DNA of 64,000 nt from Tetrapyrgos nigripes (lineage: Eukaryota; Basidiomycota; Agaricomycetes; Agaricales; Campanellaceae), in contig JAACJM010000224.1 of assembly GCA_013368315.1 (NCBI GenBank), positions 62,001 through 126,000 of the forward strand, given 5' to 3'. Positions within the stretch are counted from its first letter, which is position 1. Each line of letters starts with the position of its first letter. A program made the position numbers and the translations under genes. The notes beneath the pieces are model-generated. The model saw nothing but the letters and a program-made list of their open reading frames with translations, was not told the origin of the DNA and ran no database searches. Shown one piece after another: positions 11,280 through 24,718 of this stretch.

Positions 11280-14200
11280 ATGGACTTACCACCATCCCAA
11301 TTCCAAGAAGCCACTGCCAGTTCATCTTCTCTCGACAACACCGATTCCACTGAACACGGCCCTCTACGCTCCAGTGCAAGAGTAAAGGCCGCGAAGCAAA
11401 AGTCTCAAGAAAAATCACAACCACAAGATCGCAATCTGAATACAGAACCATCCTCATCCGCCTCGGCCGACCCAGTCGCTTCTCGTGGCACTCAGTCCAA
11501 TTCATCCTCTTCTAAACGCTCCCAAGGCAAGGGCAAAGCCAAAGAAACCAACGAAGAACCAGCTCGAAGGCGGTATGTACACTACTCAGGTTCCTGCTTT
11601 CTCGCTCTGATGGTTGCTAATCTACAGCACCCGTCGTAGTACTGCGACATCCAATCCCCCTTTATCCATTAACGAACCTGTTAAGGACACCAAGGGCAAG
11701 AAGCGTGCCCTGCCAGAACCCGACGACGACGACGACGAAGCCCCCGGACCCTCCACCAAACGCTCCAAGACATCATACGGACTACGTTCTCAAACCTTTT
11801 CACTGACTCAAGACATGGCGAAAAGGACAAGGTAATTCCGACTGGTTTCCTAATGACGAGTCTTAATCATTCTCTCCAGATCGACTGCCAAAGGCAAGGC
11901 AGCCGCCTCATCAAAGGCGAAAGCAATTGCAGCAGCCAGTTCTTCTCAACAACATGATGAAGATATCGAAATGATCGATTCGGAATTCAAAGCCGGGATC
12001 TCTGATCATGATGAAGCTAAAGACGAACCAATGGATGAAGGCGAAGATGATGAAGGTGGTTCTGATGATGGACAAGACCACGGGGAAGATGACGAAGAAC
12101 CTGGCGAGCATGGTGACAACGACGGGGAAAACTCACCAGGGCACGGTGGTATGCCAAATGGCTTGGATGAAGCTGCGGCGATGGCAATCTTTGGTGACTA
12201 CCGTCAATTTGGCTCATACATGATGTCGCTTTCATCCCGTCTCAAGACAATGTTAAATAACATCAAGAGCACCGCAGACCCTACTACGCGGCTCCTCACC
12301 TTGCAGGAGCTTAGTGAGTTGCTCAGTATCAGCACTGAGGATACGTTGGCAGGCTCCTTCCCTGTCGAGCAGTTTGTTCAGGAGCTCGTCCGGATCCTTG
12401 GTGGCCGTGGTGTAGAGGAGGATGAAGACGAAGGAGAAGAAGATACAGCTAATGATGAAGATGCTGCTCTTGCTGCTGCGTTGGCTATGAGTACTGGCGG
12501 TACTACCTTCCAAGGTGACGAGAATCTTGAAGCACAAGTTCTTGCCTGCCGATGCTTAGCGAACCTGATGGAGGCTCTCCCTGGTGTTGCGCACACCGTT
12601 GTCTACCACGGAGCTATACCCGTTCTATGCAGCAAGTTGATTGAGATAGCATACATTGACCTCGCTGAACAGACCCTGAGCGTGCGTTCTCTTGTCTTTC
12701 ATGTCTATGTCCCTCTCACACCGATCATTCTACAGACTATGGAAAAAATCTCAGAAGAGTTTCCCAGCTCGATTGTCCGCGAAGGAGGTCTCGCAGCGCT
12801 ACTCAATTACCTCGACTTCTTCTCGATAGCCGTCCAGAGAACAGCTCTGCAAGCCGCGTCCAACTGCTGTCGCAATATCTCTCCCGATCATCTCCCAATG
12901 ATTCGTGGTGTTTGGCCCATCATTCGAAATTGTCTATCTTACGCTGACCAACGTCTGGTGGAATTTGCCTGCCTCTGTGTCATTCGCGTGATCGATTCTT
13001 ACCACCGCTCGTCTGTTGAGAATCTGGAATCTCTGGTCGACACGGACCTCATTAGAGCGGTCAATCAACTTCTTTTACCTGCGGGTGGCTCACCCTTGAT
13101 CGCAACGAATACTTTTACCTTGCTGCTACGTGCGCTAGCTACAGCCGCCAGGGCTAATTCCAAGATCACATTGGCTCTTCTGGAAGCTGATATTGTCGAC
13201 ACACTCTATCAGATACTGACTGGTGTGCTGCCCTCTGCAAAGGGTAGCAGCTCTGAGCAAGGAGATGCTATAGGAGGTCAGGGTCTAGGGGGAGGACTTG
13301 CAGACATGACTGTAATGGAAAACCTTGCACATAGACCCAAAGACCAGATTGAGGAAACTCTCAGTTTTATCTCGGAGTTGATGCCACCTCTACCGAAAGG
13401 TTAGTATTTAAATGTTTTCTCCCTGTTAGAAGGCACTAATTTCCACCTACTCCAGACGGAGTTTTCGATCACAAAGCATACACCGAGAAGACATTGACGC
13501 GCATGATCAAAGCAAAAGCAAAGTCTGAGAAGGCAGCGGCTCGTCAAGCTGCTCAGGCACCTCTCGTAGCCGCCATGCTGATCCCAGCACCTCCAGCACC
13601 AGCTAACCCGAGCGAAGACACTACTGCAGCGCCTACTCCTAGCCCTGCTCCATCATCAGACAGAACAGAACTGCTTCGTTCCAAGCCTGACGTCGTTGGA
13701 CGATTCATGCAGTTGACTGTACCAATCCTCATTGACGTCTACGCTGCAAGTGTCAACACACCTGTGAGAGTGAAGACCCTAACAGGGCTTTTGAAAGCTG
13801 TCAACTTCTTAGATGCGGAAGGATTGAAGCGTGTCTTCACTGTGAGCAGAAATTAGAACTCATCCTTTGGAATTGCAGGCTAATCAAATCTCTTAGTTTG
13901 TACCCGTTGCCAGTTTTGCTTCCTCCATTCTATCCTCTCGAGACCATCCAACCTTGGTGATAGGTGCTCTCCAATTAGTCGACTTGCTCCTAGGTAAGGT
14001 GCCGTCGTTATATCGACCCACGTTCCGTAGAGAAGGTGTTTTCCACGAGATCGAAACGCTCTCTGCTCGACCATTGTCATCGTCAAAATCCAAGGATAAG
14101 GCGGACAAGGATAAAGAGAAGGAGAAGGATGCTTCCGACACTTCAACACCAGAGCCTAGTGCTCCTGCTGCCCCTAGTCCAGCACCGACAATCCCAGGGT

Positions 14201-17200
14201 ATAAGAAATTGACGTCTATGTCATTGGATCCAGAGGACGCGATCACCTTGCGTTCTCGTATCATCAAATTTAAATACCTTTCATCTGACGAACAAGGTGA
14301 CGGCGACAACACACTTTCCGGTCTACGCAGTCTTGTCACTCGGATAGAAAATCGCGATGCTTCCGAGCAGGAACTTGCTGCGGTGCTTTGGGATGTAGCG
14401 ACGCTCTTTGCCTCGCCTCATACTTCGGTGTCTAGCTTCGAGTTACTTCAGAGTGGTCTAGTCGACGGATTATTGCAACTTGCAACTGAGCCCAAACGCA
14501 AAGGTGAGCAATCTGCTACTCTTGTTGTTCAATAGGTACTGAGTCCTTTTCAGTCCCTCTGGCTCAGCGAAAGGAGTTGCTGTTGGATGCTTTGGTCAGC
14601 CGTCGTAACAAAGTGCTTAGTGGATCACAAACGCCCTTCACGACGTTTGTGAAAAAGCTGCAAGAGAGTCTTACTAGGATGGAATCTTTTGATGTCGTGA
14701 CAGTCTCGCAGAGTTCTGACGGTGAGTAACAGTGTTTCAAGCTTTCATCGTTCTGTGGAGCTCACGAGTTCGTCCAGACTCCAAGCGTAGCTCACCGTCG
14801 TTACTAGCTCGACAACTTCGCCTTCGTCTTGTGGCAGAGGATGAATCAGGCATTCCACGCAATCTGCACAACATTGTAGTGTCAATTCATGCCATTGCTA
14901 CATTCCAAGCCCTTCATGACTATCTTCGGCCTCGTGTTGCAGGACTCATGGGTAGCACCAGTTCTCGCCTGTCTGGCATGTTGGCGGCTTTGGCGGCTTC
15001 TGGCTTTGCGGGATCCTCAAGGCTCGGCAGTGACGCTCTAGCATCCGCTTCGGAGGCTCGACCCGCTGCCGCGTCCTCGGCGGCTGCTGAAGACAGTGGT
15101 CCTTCAACGGCTAGTGCTTCTAACTCTTCCTCTGGCTCAACTATTACTCGGAGGCGAAGCCAACGTTTGAGCGCAAAGAAGGCTTCTACCGACGCAACTC
15201 CATCTGTGCCTGACCCTGCGCCTTCGACTAGTGCTAGTGCAGCCGCAGATGAACTGCCACCTCCACCACCACCACCTGATTCCGCTGCAACCGATTCGAT
15301 GATGGATTCTGAATTTGCGGCAGAGTTCACTGACGACGAAGTAGATGCTGAAGTGTTCGACGACGAGGATGGGGATCCCGACAACTCGATAGCCGACAAA
15401 ACCGTCAATCTGTCAGTTGCTGAAGGTAAAAATGCTATGTCCTATCAAGATATCATAAGCTAACTCGAGTTAAGATGGCTCAAAGGTTGAGGCGCAGACT
15501 CCGGATGGAACTCGTGTAGCTACCCCTAATCCAAATTCAATGACCAAGGAAGGCTCTTCTCGTGCAGCTGCGCCGTCTCGTCCCTCGTATGCTGCCGCAT
15601 TGAAAGCCAAACCCACTGATTGGCATTTGGAATTCGCCATGGACGACCACGTGCTTCCGTTAGATCTCACAATCTACGGGGCTATACATCAACACGAAAT
15701 GAGGAAGAATGCTGGACCTCTACAGCCCAGTCTCTTGTGGCAAGGAGTATACACTGTCAAATTCAAGAAGGTTCCAGGGCCGTTTTCTACCTCTGAAAGT
15801 GAGTCATTTGCAGTTATTACAAGTATGGATTTACTGAATGTCTGCTCCAGGTGATGGTGGTGAATCTACGCTCAAGTCGCGGTCGTCGACTCCTCCTCTC
15901 TCATCATTACCAGAAGATGCACCTCATGCTAAGATTCTTCGTTTGTTGCGTGTTCTTCATCAACTCAACACTATTGAGGCTGAACGTGCTATATTTGGTG
16001 GGGAGAAGAGAAATCTTCCGGAGTCTGCGTTTGTCAATAACAAACTGAGCGCGAAGCTGACCCGTCAGCTTGAGGAGCCAATGATTGTCGCAAGGTATGG
16101 CTCAGATCATTTCCTGTTGTCCTTCAACGCTGAAACTTTCTGCAGTTCCTGTCTTCCCGATTGGGCGCTTGATCTTCCTCAACACTTCCCTTTCTTGTTC
16201 CCATTCGCAACTCGATATAACTTCCTCCAGTCCACCTCATTCGGCTATGCGAGACTGATTCTCAAATGGCAAAGCCAACAAAATCGCGGCCAGGATAGTT
16301 CTCGACGGGATGATGGCATTGGTTTCCTTGGGAGACTACAGAGACAAAAAGTTCGCATTTCCAGGAAGCATATCCTGGAGTCAGCTGTCAAAGTATTCGA
16401 GCTCTATGGCTCGTCTTCTTCGGTCCTTGAAGTTGAATACTTTGAAGAAGTTGGTACTGGATTGGGACCTACTCTGGAGTTCTACTCTCTTGTTTCAAAA
16501 GAGTTTGCTAGGAAAGACCTCAAGATATGGCGAGACGCTGATCATTCAATCACGGGTACATACGTTGGTCATCCTAATGGCTTGTACCCAGCACCGATTA
16601 GCCTTGAAGATATCGCCGGCGATGGTGGGCAGTGAGTAAACAAATTCGACTCTTCTTTACTTCCTCGCTCACGCTTTTTGTTCATAGAAAACGGACACAC
16701 ATTTTCCGAGTAATTGGCCAATTCATTGCGAAAGCAATGCTAGATTCTCGTATCATTGATCTGTCCTTCAACAAAGTCTTCTTGAAACTTATCATGGGTG
16801 AAGAAGTTCCTCTCACCATTGCCAGTCTCAAGGTATGCAGATATAACTTGGTCTCTGGATATTAGTGAACTCACTGGCTCTTTAGCTTGTGGACGTCGAA
16901 TTAGCCAACTCGCTCACCAGATTGTTGAGCATCGTCACTCCCGATCCAGAAGCTGACAAGGTAAATCTTTTCCACTATACCATGTTCATGGCGGCTGATC
17001 GTTTCTTCAGTTGAGCAAGAAGGTTGCAGCGTTGGAGTCAGTCAGCTTTGAAGATCTTGCCCTAGATTTCACTCTTCCAGGCTACGACATTGAACTTCGA
17101 GTGAGTAATGTTTGACTCGTGAATGTGCCAGTCATTTCTAAGCATATTTTTCGCAGCCCGGTGGAAAAGACATTGCCGTTTCATCCGAAAACGTCCATGA

Positions 17201-17823
17201 ATACGTCAACGATGTCCTCGATGCAATCGTCGGCAAAGGCGCTGCCCTCCAGGCTAAAGCTTTCCGTGAAGGCTTCTCCAAGGTATTCCCGCTGGTAGAT
17301 TTGCAAACATTCTCGGTCGACGAACTTGCCATGCTCTTTGGCAATGCAGATGAGGATTGGAACATAGAAAGTAAGAGACCGGTTTTCGCCCAGAGAGATC
17401 ATCACTAACACTCAACTTCTAGCTTTAAGTGAAGCTGTGAAAGCAGATCACGGTTTCAACACGGAAAGCCGCGCTATTCGTGACCTTCTTGAGATCATGT
17501 CCGAGTATGATGTCGCTACTCGACGTGATTATCTCCAATTTATCACAGGAAGTCCCAAGCTACCGATTGGTGGTAAGTCAACCTCCACAGCAGTGACTGT
17601 CCTGTTTCCTGAAAACTTCTTTCCAGGTTTCCGTGGCCTCAATCCATTGCTTACGGTAGTAAGGAAACCTCATGAGGCACCATTGACTGCAGACGATTAC
17701 CTGCCTAGTGTGATGACATGCGTTAACTATCTCAAGTTACCGGAATATAGCAGTAAGGCAGTCATGAAGGAGAAGTTGCGTGTGGCTATGAAGGAAGGTG
17801 TTGGAAGCTTCCATTTGTCTTGA
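11280..17823 (+). CDS. UFD4: HECT-type E3 ubiquitin ligase, UFD4/TRIP12 family
   Basis: A large multi-exon gene that would attach ubiquitin to N-degron and ubiquitin-fusion substrates. From the start: a Ser/Lys/Glu-rich disordered N-terminus with a likely nuclear signal (KGKKRALPEPDDDDDE), a very acidic stretch, then ARM-type helices (YRQFGSYMMSLSSRLKTML through MPPLPKG, about 12200-13400). A low-complexity Ala/Ser/Asp middle follows (15000-15400). The conserved pre-HECT block HFPFLFPFATRYNFLQ lies near 16190. The HECT N-lobe contains EVGTGLGPTLEFYSLVSKEF. The C-lobe has the catalytic Cys in LPSVMTCVNYLKLP (17700-17745), and the protein ends EGVGSFHLS. The domain order matches Ufd4/TRIP12 and not HUL4 or RSP5, since there are no C2 or WW domains. 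Confidence 0.92.
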
Positions 17824-18026
17824 TATTATGGACGTCTCACAGTCAGTTGAACCTAATTATTGTACCAATGTATTTGCTTTCGCTTGCCATTGTGTTTGAG
17901 TCGCACGGGTCCTACTTCTTTCCCTATCTCATCTTTGCTTGCCGCCTCTGCGGCTTCAAGATAGCTCGATGTACCGGGATCCGGAGCAATATCTATGCGG
18001 AAAGCTAGCGAATAGCAGACGTTTCT

Positions 18027-19972
18027 ATGCGTCATCTCTCTGGCATGTCTCTTGTTCTCTCTTGCCTGAAGGTTGCTCGGCTGGGTCTGGTTTTACTGCC
18101 CTTGGTCTCTTGGGTGACTGCTGTACCGCAGCCTGGCAGCAAAGAGGATGACTGCATAAACCTGAAAGAAATTTTACATTTGGAGAATACGACGATCATC
18201 AGCACTTTATGTACGTACCCTCTTACTGAAATCATCATTCCCGAGTAAGTACTTGTCTGACGTGAAAGTCTGCAGATGTCGAGGCTAACTCTACTGTCAA
18301 CACTGCGGGGTCGTGTCAGTCTCGAGCAACTGTAACTTCTTCAATCTGCCGTGTCTACGCTAGCGTGAATACTTCGTCCACTTCAGCGACCAAGTTTGAG
18401 ATGTGGCTACCAGACGAATGGTATGGCCGATTCTTGACTGTGGGCAATGGTGGCTTTGCTGGATGTACGTGGTTCCGTAATTGCTCACTCGGAGGATCGC
18501 ACTTAAGTCTTTCTGCCTTTGCAAGGCATTGATTATGCCAATCTGGATTATGGAGCTACTCAACACTTTTCCACTGTCGGCTCTGACGGAGGACACGATG
18601 GTCCCGATTCTGATCCCTTTTTTCATAACCCCGAAGTCCTGGTCGACTTTTCCTGGAGAGCTCTTCATGTTTTTACGGTCCTAGGGAAACAGATCGTGTC
18701 GCAGTACTATTCACAACCTGCGTCTTATTCGTACTATTTGGGTTGCTCAACAGGTCAGTCAAATATTGTTCTGTTGTCGTTCTGTAAAAGTTGAGGTAAC
18801 TCTGAATCGATTACCCGACGTTCCGAAGGTGGTCGTCAAGCATACATGTCTGCTACGCGTTTTCCAGAAGATTTTGACGGCATAGTCGGAGGCTCTCCTG
18901 CTGTGAATAATTGGGTCCTTGCGGCATGGCAAGGTATTGTTAGCAAATGGGTCGGTGCTCCTGACGTATCTTCGCCAAAACATATCTCTGGCGTTCAGTG
19001 GGATGCTATTCATACCGAAATCTTGCGACAATGTGATGGATTAGATGGAGTCCTAGACGATATCGTTACTGAACCGGATGACTGCCAGTTGGATTTCTTC
19101 TCATTGGTATGCAAAGGAAGCAGTCAGAATTCCACTACCTGCTTGTCCGAGGAGCACATAAGCACATTAGAAATGCTTTACAGTCCGTTGATTGGTGTCA
19201 AAGGCGAGTTTCTGTGGCCTCGTTTTGATCCAGGTTTTGAAGGTGGGTACATACCTCTCAACGATGTCTCTTTGCTGAGCCCCAGTCCAGGAAACAACGG
19301 CTGGGAAGCTCTACTCTCAGGAACGTTTGCGTTCTTTGCGGAAGTGAGAAAGCAAACTCTTCCCTCACGGACACAGACTGACTAGTTCCTCAGGGGTTCT
19401 TCACAAACGTTGTCTACACGGACAAGTTCCACAACTTTGACAACTTTTCATTGCCGGATCTGTACTTTGCCAACCTCTTGGATGCAGCGGACATAAGCAC
19501 CTGGAACCCAGACCTCTCCGCTTTCCGTGGTCATGGTGGAAAATATCTCACTTATCATGGACGTGCTGATGTTGTGAGTTGTGCTAATTACTCTCTGTAT
19601 CAACTGCAGTTCATTAGTATTTCACGCTTGCAGCTCATACCCGCCGATATTTCCAAAATAACATATGAAAGAATCGGGGCCAACCTATCTCTCTCGACTC
19701 TGGACGATTTTTATCGGCTATTCTTTGTACCTGGTATGGGGCACTGTACTGGAGGCGGAGAGACTACTGCGTATCTGATCGGTAACGCTGGGTTAGATAC
19801 TGTCGGGGTCAATGACACTGATCACAACGTTTTGTTGGCAATCGTGGATTGGGTCGAGAATGGGGTTGCCCCGGACATTATCATTGGGACGACAGTTAAT
19901 GGCACAGAGCGAGCGCACTGTAGATTTGGACAAAAGAGCGTGTTGATTGATAATCTGTGGGTTTGCGAGTAG
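18027..19972 (+). CDS. secreted tannase/feruloyl esterase family hydrolase
   Basis: A serine esterase expected to cleave ester-linked phenolics (ferulate or gallate) from plant polymers. A hydrophobic signal peptide fits residues 1-31 (SLVLSCLKVARLGLVLLPLVSWVTA). Exons join cleanly, for example STLY|VEANSTVN and NGGFAG|CIDYANLDYGATQ. Catalytic Ser lies in GCSTGGRQ, Asp in YHGRADVL and His in FVPGMGHCTGGG. Each Ser and His is preceded or followed by a Cys, the CS-D-HC arrangement that defines this family. A calcium-site-like region precedes TEPDDCQLDFFSLVCKG. Several N-x-S/T sites suggest glycosylation. Choice between feruloyl esterase and tannase is not possible by eye. Confidence 0.9.
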
Positions 19973-20111
19973 TGAGAAGGAATAGGGGCTGTTTACGTCA
20001 GCGTGGCTTGAATTGACGGGAAAAGATTTGTAATACTGTACAGTTTGCAAGCAGCGAAACTTTGGACTGACAAGCTCGGAATCGACAAACCACCCACCTG
20101 TACACTTCAAG

Positions 20112-20611
20112 ATGGTGAGCTCAAACCCTTGATATCATCATGCTCGTAAAGTTGACCGTCTCTTTCACAGACAAAACGCACCAAGAAAGTCGGCATCACC
20201 GGTAAATACGGTACTGTAAGTTGAACAACCTCGCAAGAAAGAGTCGGCATTGACACTGGTGGTATTATAGCGTTATGGTGCTTCCCTGCGTAAGCAGGTC
20301 AAAAAGATGGAAATCTCGCAGCATTCCCGATACACCTGCACATTCTGTGGCAAGGTGCGATATTACGCCTCCAATGCTTCCATGGTATTTACTTACACTT
20401 GGGTTTTTCAGGACACCGTAAAAAGGCAAGCAGTCGGGATCTGGTCGTGCAGTGGATGCAAGAAGGTCATCGCGGGTGGTGCATGGGCGGTGTCGACGAC
20501 GGCAGCTGCAACTGTACGCAGGTGCGTTACTTCCCTCAACTTAGTCAAGCTTTTATCACTGACTTACTCTCTAGTACCATTCGTCGTCTGCGTGAAATCA
20601 ACGAGGCATAG
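20112..20611 (+). CDS. RPL43: 60S ribosomal protein eL43 (L37a)
   Basis: Five exons: 20112-20114 (only the ATG), 20171-20215, 20271-20354, 20412-20521 and 20575-20611, all with GT-AG introns of 53-57 bp. The product is about 92 residues: [20 protein letters not shown], then a four-Cys zinc ribbon (CTFC and CSGC), and the C-terminal [14 protein letters not shown]. Length and motifs match eL43, a small zinc-binding protein of the large subunit. A coding exon holding only the initiator Met is common in fungal ribosomal protein genes, where an early intron often aids expression. Confidence 0.96.
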
Positions 20612-20826
20612 ACTGTTCTCCGCCTGTCCTTTTGCTGTTGTCTGTTTTACTCCACTATTTGTTCCCACTATGGTCATGTATCAATCTACAACTGTTATGA
20701 ACCATGCCGACACCAAAAATTTTAACCATGCAAAAATCGTATAATCCTCAAAATATGTTGGCGGGATTCTGAGATGTAAAGGATGTGCGATAGCAGGATA
20801 AATCTAAGTATACATACAGATCAAAA

Positions 20827-22391
20827 TCAGCTCTCCACAGATACATCCATTACAGCATTAAATGTCGCTGCTGGATCCGTTTCGTCCACTTCTCCATCTG
20901 CGTCCACCTCACCACGCAACATGTACATGGGATCCATCACCTCTGCCAAAGCATCTTCTCGTTCGTCTTCTTCCTCCTTGCTCATAGACGTGTGCGTCAG
21001 TCGAATCAATTCCCATTTATCCTCATACTCTTCATATTGCTGAAGATGGAAAGATCACGAGTGAGTAAATGAGGAAGAAACAACACTTTGATAGAAACGT
21101 ACATTAACCCTCTTCTTCTTCAATGTCATCTTACGCTCAATGTTCTTATAGTATGCGCCCTTTGGCCGATTGCTACGCGACTTTTGATCATCCTCATCGG
21201 CAAAAACGTCTTCAAAGTCTTTTGATACAGGGCCGTCGTCCAGTACAAGGAGGAATTCGTTGGGAACTTCTTGTTCGACTTTTACGGTTTCGTAATCTCG
21301 AATGAAATTGAACACGGTTGACTGGAGTCCAGAGAATAGCGTCAGACTACGTGCGAGCGACGGTTAAACAGACAGACAAACCTCCTCATCTTCTGGTATC
21401 TCATAGGGTGCCAGAGAACTTCGTATTGATTTCAGTTTGAGAGCATCATCGTCTTCTTTTGTAAGATAATAGGCAAGGAAAGAGTCGTGTTCGGATTTCA
21501 TGGGACGTAGAATGGCGCCGTCCAGCCGTGGATCGTCGACCTAAAGGACGGCATGAGAACGTAGACGCTGGTCAAACAGAAAGAAACGCACATCCACTGC
21601 TCTCTCTCCAGGCTTCTCCGAAAACCTGAACAAATCGTACTGATTTGCCCAAATATCCACGTCGGGTAATATCTCGTACGATTCCACAGCGGTGACATTT
21701 GGTTTATTTGGATGTTGGAGAACAGATAAATCAAAGTCGTCGTTATTTGCAACGAATGAAGCTTCAATGTCGCGTATTTGGGCTGGCCGTGAAATGTCCA
21801 CAGGGGCGAACATAGCTTGTTTGCTAGAATGCATAAGTTAGTTCATTGGAAACGTACGTCTGCGATAGAGAGTAACACACTGTTCTGCAGCAGAAGACCT
21901 CTGGTGCTCTCGACTACTGGTATATTCAGTCTTTCGTAGCCAAGAGACATTGGTGGGTAAAGCAGTCGGTGTACTTGTACCGGATTGGTGGCCATTGGTG
22001 AATCCACCACCACCCGAGGCAGGTTCAAAGGCAAGAAGTTCATCTTTTGGGTCAAGTCTGGGTAGGTTGTCTATATCTGGATTTAATGCTTTACATCGGA
22101 GACTGTCAGTAACATACTACCACAAATCTCAAGCTATGGCTCACCAGAATCATCCGCATTCTCCTCCCATAATGACTCCCACTTTCCAAGGTCGAGAGGC
22201 ATCCCACAGTCAGCGTCAACAATCATAGGCAAAGCCGCGTTGTTGGCTATTCCATTGAGAAATTCCGGTCGTGCATAACGCATAGGGTCTGTTGGAATTT
22301 CGAGAAGTTTTGGAGGACATGGAGGAGGGGGAAGAGGATTTGAATATCTGACGCGTACGAGGAGGTCGAGTTTGCTTTTCTTGAAGCTCAT
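20827..22391 (-). CDS. PAF1: RNA polymerase II-associated factor 1 (PAF1 complex)
   Basis: A subunit of the PAF1 complex, which travels with RNA polymerase II and promotes H2B ubiquitylation and H3K4 methylation. The start, SKLDLLVRVRYSNPLPPPP followed by KLLEIPTDPMRYARPEFL, is the Paf1 N-terminal signature. Later exons give VSWLRKTEYTSSREHQR, DIEASFVANN, PMKSEHDSFLAYYLTKEDD and DGPVSKDFEDVF. The C-terminus is acidic (KEEEDEREDALAEVMDPMY). At least five short introns interrupt it. Its start codon lies only 66 bp from that of the divergent TRM82 gene. Confidence 0.92.
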
Positions 22392-22457
22392 CGTGGAACA
22401 CCAACAACACTGTTGCCTGCCGGTTTTTTTTGCCTTTTTTGTTTCCTCCGAGTCTTT
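22392..22457. promoter_or_regulatory. compact bidirectional promoter PAF1/TRM82
   Basis: Only 66 bp separate the two divergent start codons, so both core promoters and both 5' leaders must overlap here or extend into the genes. The gap contains T-rich runs (ggttttttttgcctttttt) but no TATA box. Confidence 0.5.
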
Positions 22458-24718
22458 ATGGCTTCTTGTTTTCCTCGGACCATTCTCCTTGTTGGGTCTC
22501 CTGTTATAGTCATCTCGGGATCACATATACAGATTATCGATGAAGAGTAATTATTTCTTTCGTCTGTCGGTCGTGTTCTCATTGCTTGTAGGACTGGAAA
22601 TGTGTTGAAATCAACCTTGGATTCTCCTTCAGAGGTAAAAGACTCGCTGAAAAAATCTGGGCCTATACGCTCTGCGGTTCTTGATCCATCCAAGACACAT
22701 CTTGCAACTCTTGCAGATGACAAACTGTTAAAAATCTGGAAATTGGACGGACTGGAGTTATTGCATGAGAGGTATGATTTTCTTCAAACCTAATTCGTCT
22801 TTTACCTTCAACTTTTCGTAGAGAGCTCCCAAAACGACCGACAAGTACTGTATTCACTGATGATGGTCAAACAATCGTCGTGGCAGACAAGTTCGGAGAT
22901 GTTTTCAGGTAAAGTGAACGCCAACATATTTTTTTCGCGGTTGGAGTGTTGATTGTGTCTCTTAGTTATCCATTACATCCCGAACCTACACCATCAAAAG
23001 AAACGCAACCAGAAGCTACATCCGAACGAAATCCACAAGCAGACCCAGAACACACTCGACAACCCGAACCTTCCAAGTCCACTTCCGGTTCAGTCGCAGA
23101 ACCCTCCAACACTACCACCGACTTGAATCCAGATCCCACTTCTTCCCAACCCTCGCAATCTCAGAATTCCAAAGACCCCAATCCCGAACCCGAACCCGAA
23201 CCCGAACCAAAAAAGGCCAAACGCCGTCGAAAACCCAAAGGTCCCAAAAAACCCGAAAACCCTCCTGTCCCTCGAGACTCGCTCGTTTCACATGCAGCTA
23301 CTTCCGGTACACTCATTCTAGGGCATACTTCCCTCCTCATAGCATGTTTACTCGCCAAAGACGAAAAAGGGCTGAATTATATTGTCACGTCGGATAGAGA
23401 TGAACATATTAGGGTTAGCTGGTATCCGCAGGGATATGTTATCGAGAGTTATTGTTTGGGGAGTACGCAGTGAGTTTCATTTGGCTTACTTTGTCTTGGA
23501 GGTGATCCCACAACGCGGTTTTTTGTAGATTCATTTCTGCGCTGCATATTCCATCCTTTCAGCCATCGGTATTGATATCTGGAGGAGGAGACAAGTCTTT
23601 GATGGTCTGGGACTGGTTGTCGGGCAAGTTACATTGTGAGATTGTGATTTGGGACAAAGTGGAGAAGTTTGTGGCAGTTAAAGTGAAGCCGTATAAGAGG
23701 AAGGAGAATGGGAATGTGAAGAAGGCCAGAGAGGGAACAGAGCTGTCAGAAGGTGTTGATATGGAAGTCGAGGGTGACAGTACACCCGATGCTGTCATGG
23801 CTTCAGAAAAGCCAACACAAGAAGAAGAAGGACTCCTCAGCCTGTGCTTGTTGATGAGCCTGAAGAAGAGAAGGTGCTTGTGGTACAAAAAATCACTACG
23901 TCGGAGTCGCAGGATGGGAAGAGGTGGATTTTATTCAGTGTCGTTGGGTACGTGTTCTTGATTTCTTTCATTTCAGAGTTACTAATAGCCATGTCAGTGC
24001 AACCGCGCTTTTCGTAACTGCTTACCCACAATCTACAGATTCTGGTTTTTCATCTAGTGCAGAGATACAGACTATCGACCTCGGGAAGCCGGTGTTAGAC
24101 TTCACAACTGACGAGAAAGGATTGGTATGGGCATGTGTGGATGTGAACTGGGACGGTCCTTCAGAAGATTTGTCCTCAGTGAGGCTTGTCCAAATACAAG
24201 TCGATGGAAAGGCAAATGACCATCGTTTGTTTGAGGACAGTTTTGGCTAATAAGATCTTCAGATCGCTGAAGTATCTCCGGAAGACATGCCGGAACGCAG
24301 CAAAAAGATCCTTGAGACTCTGAACAGCAAGAGTCACCTCATTCCTGGTGAGTTGATTTGATTTATCTCACAAAGTTGGATATAAACATCATAACGCTTA
24401 ATAGCAACGACGGAGGAAATCGCTTCACTGGATCTCTACTCGACTTTACAAACTTTACCCAAGAATCGCGGAGATGAAGACGGGGAAGGCGGGGATACCC
24501 CTGCAGGTGTTGCTGGCCCCGTACCGAAGTACACAAGACCAAGACAGGGTCCCAATGGCGGGAAAAAAGAGAAGGGAAAACTCAAGAGTAAACAGGCGGT
24601 GAGGAAGGCGTTGGAAGATGGTCCAGGGGAAGTCAGTGGAGAAGAGAGGGAGGTGAAGAGACCAAAAGCAGACTCGGAGAACGAGAATGATAGTCAAGGT
24701 GTACCTATGAACATATGA
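22458..24718 (+). CDS. TRM82: tRNA (guanine-N7-)-methyltransferase non-catalytic WD-repeat subunit
   Basis: Partner of the Trm8 methyltransferase, which makes m7G46 in tRNAs. Exon 1 starts MASCFPRTILLVGSPVIVISGSH. The joined frame then gives ETGNVLKSTLDSP, VLDPSKTHLATLADDKLLKIW, STVFTDDGQTIVVADKFGDVF and a later WD blade, SGGGDKSLMVWDWLSGKLHCE. This is the Trm82/WDR4 repeat pattern. An acidic, proline-rich insert (residues roughly 130-220) contains a run of Glu-Pro pairs coded by a gaaccc hexanucleotide repeat near 23185-23212, followed by a basic patch. The C-terminus is Lys-rich. The insert is longer than I would expect from yeast Trm82 and is probably a disordered loop between blades. Confidence 0.9.

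Noticed and set aside
14920..15408. 162-codon minus-strand frame inside the HECT gene
   Set aside because: Antisense of the Ala/Ser/Asp-rich low-complexity segment of the ligase.
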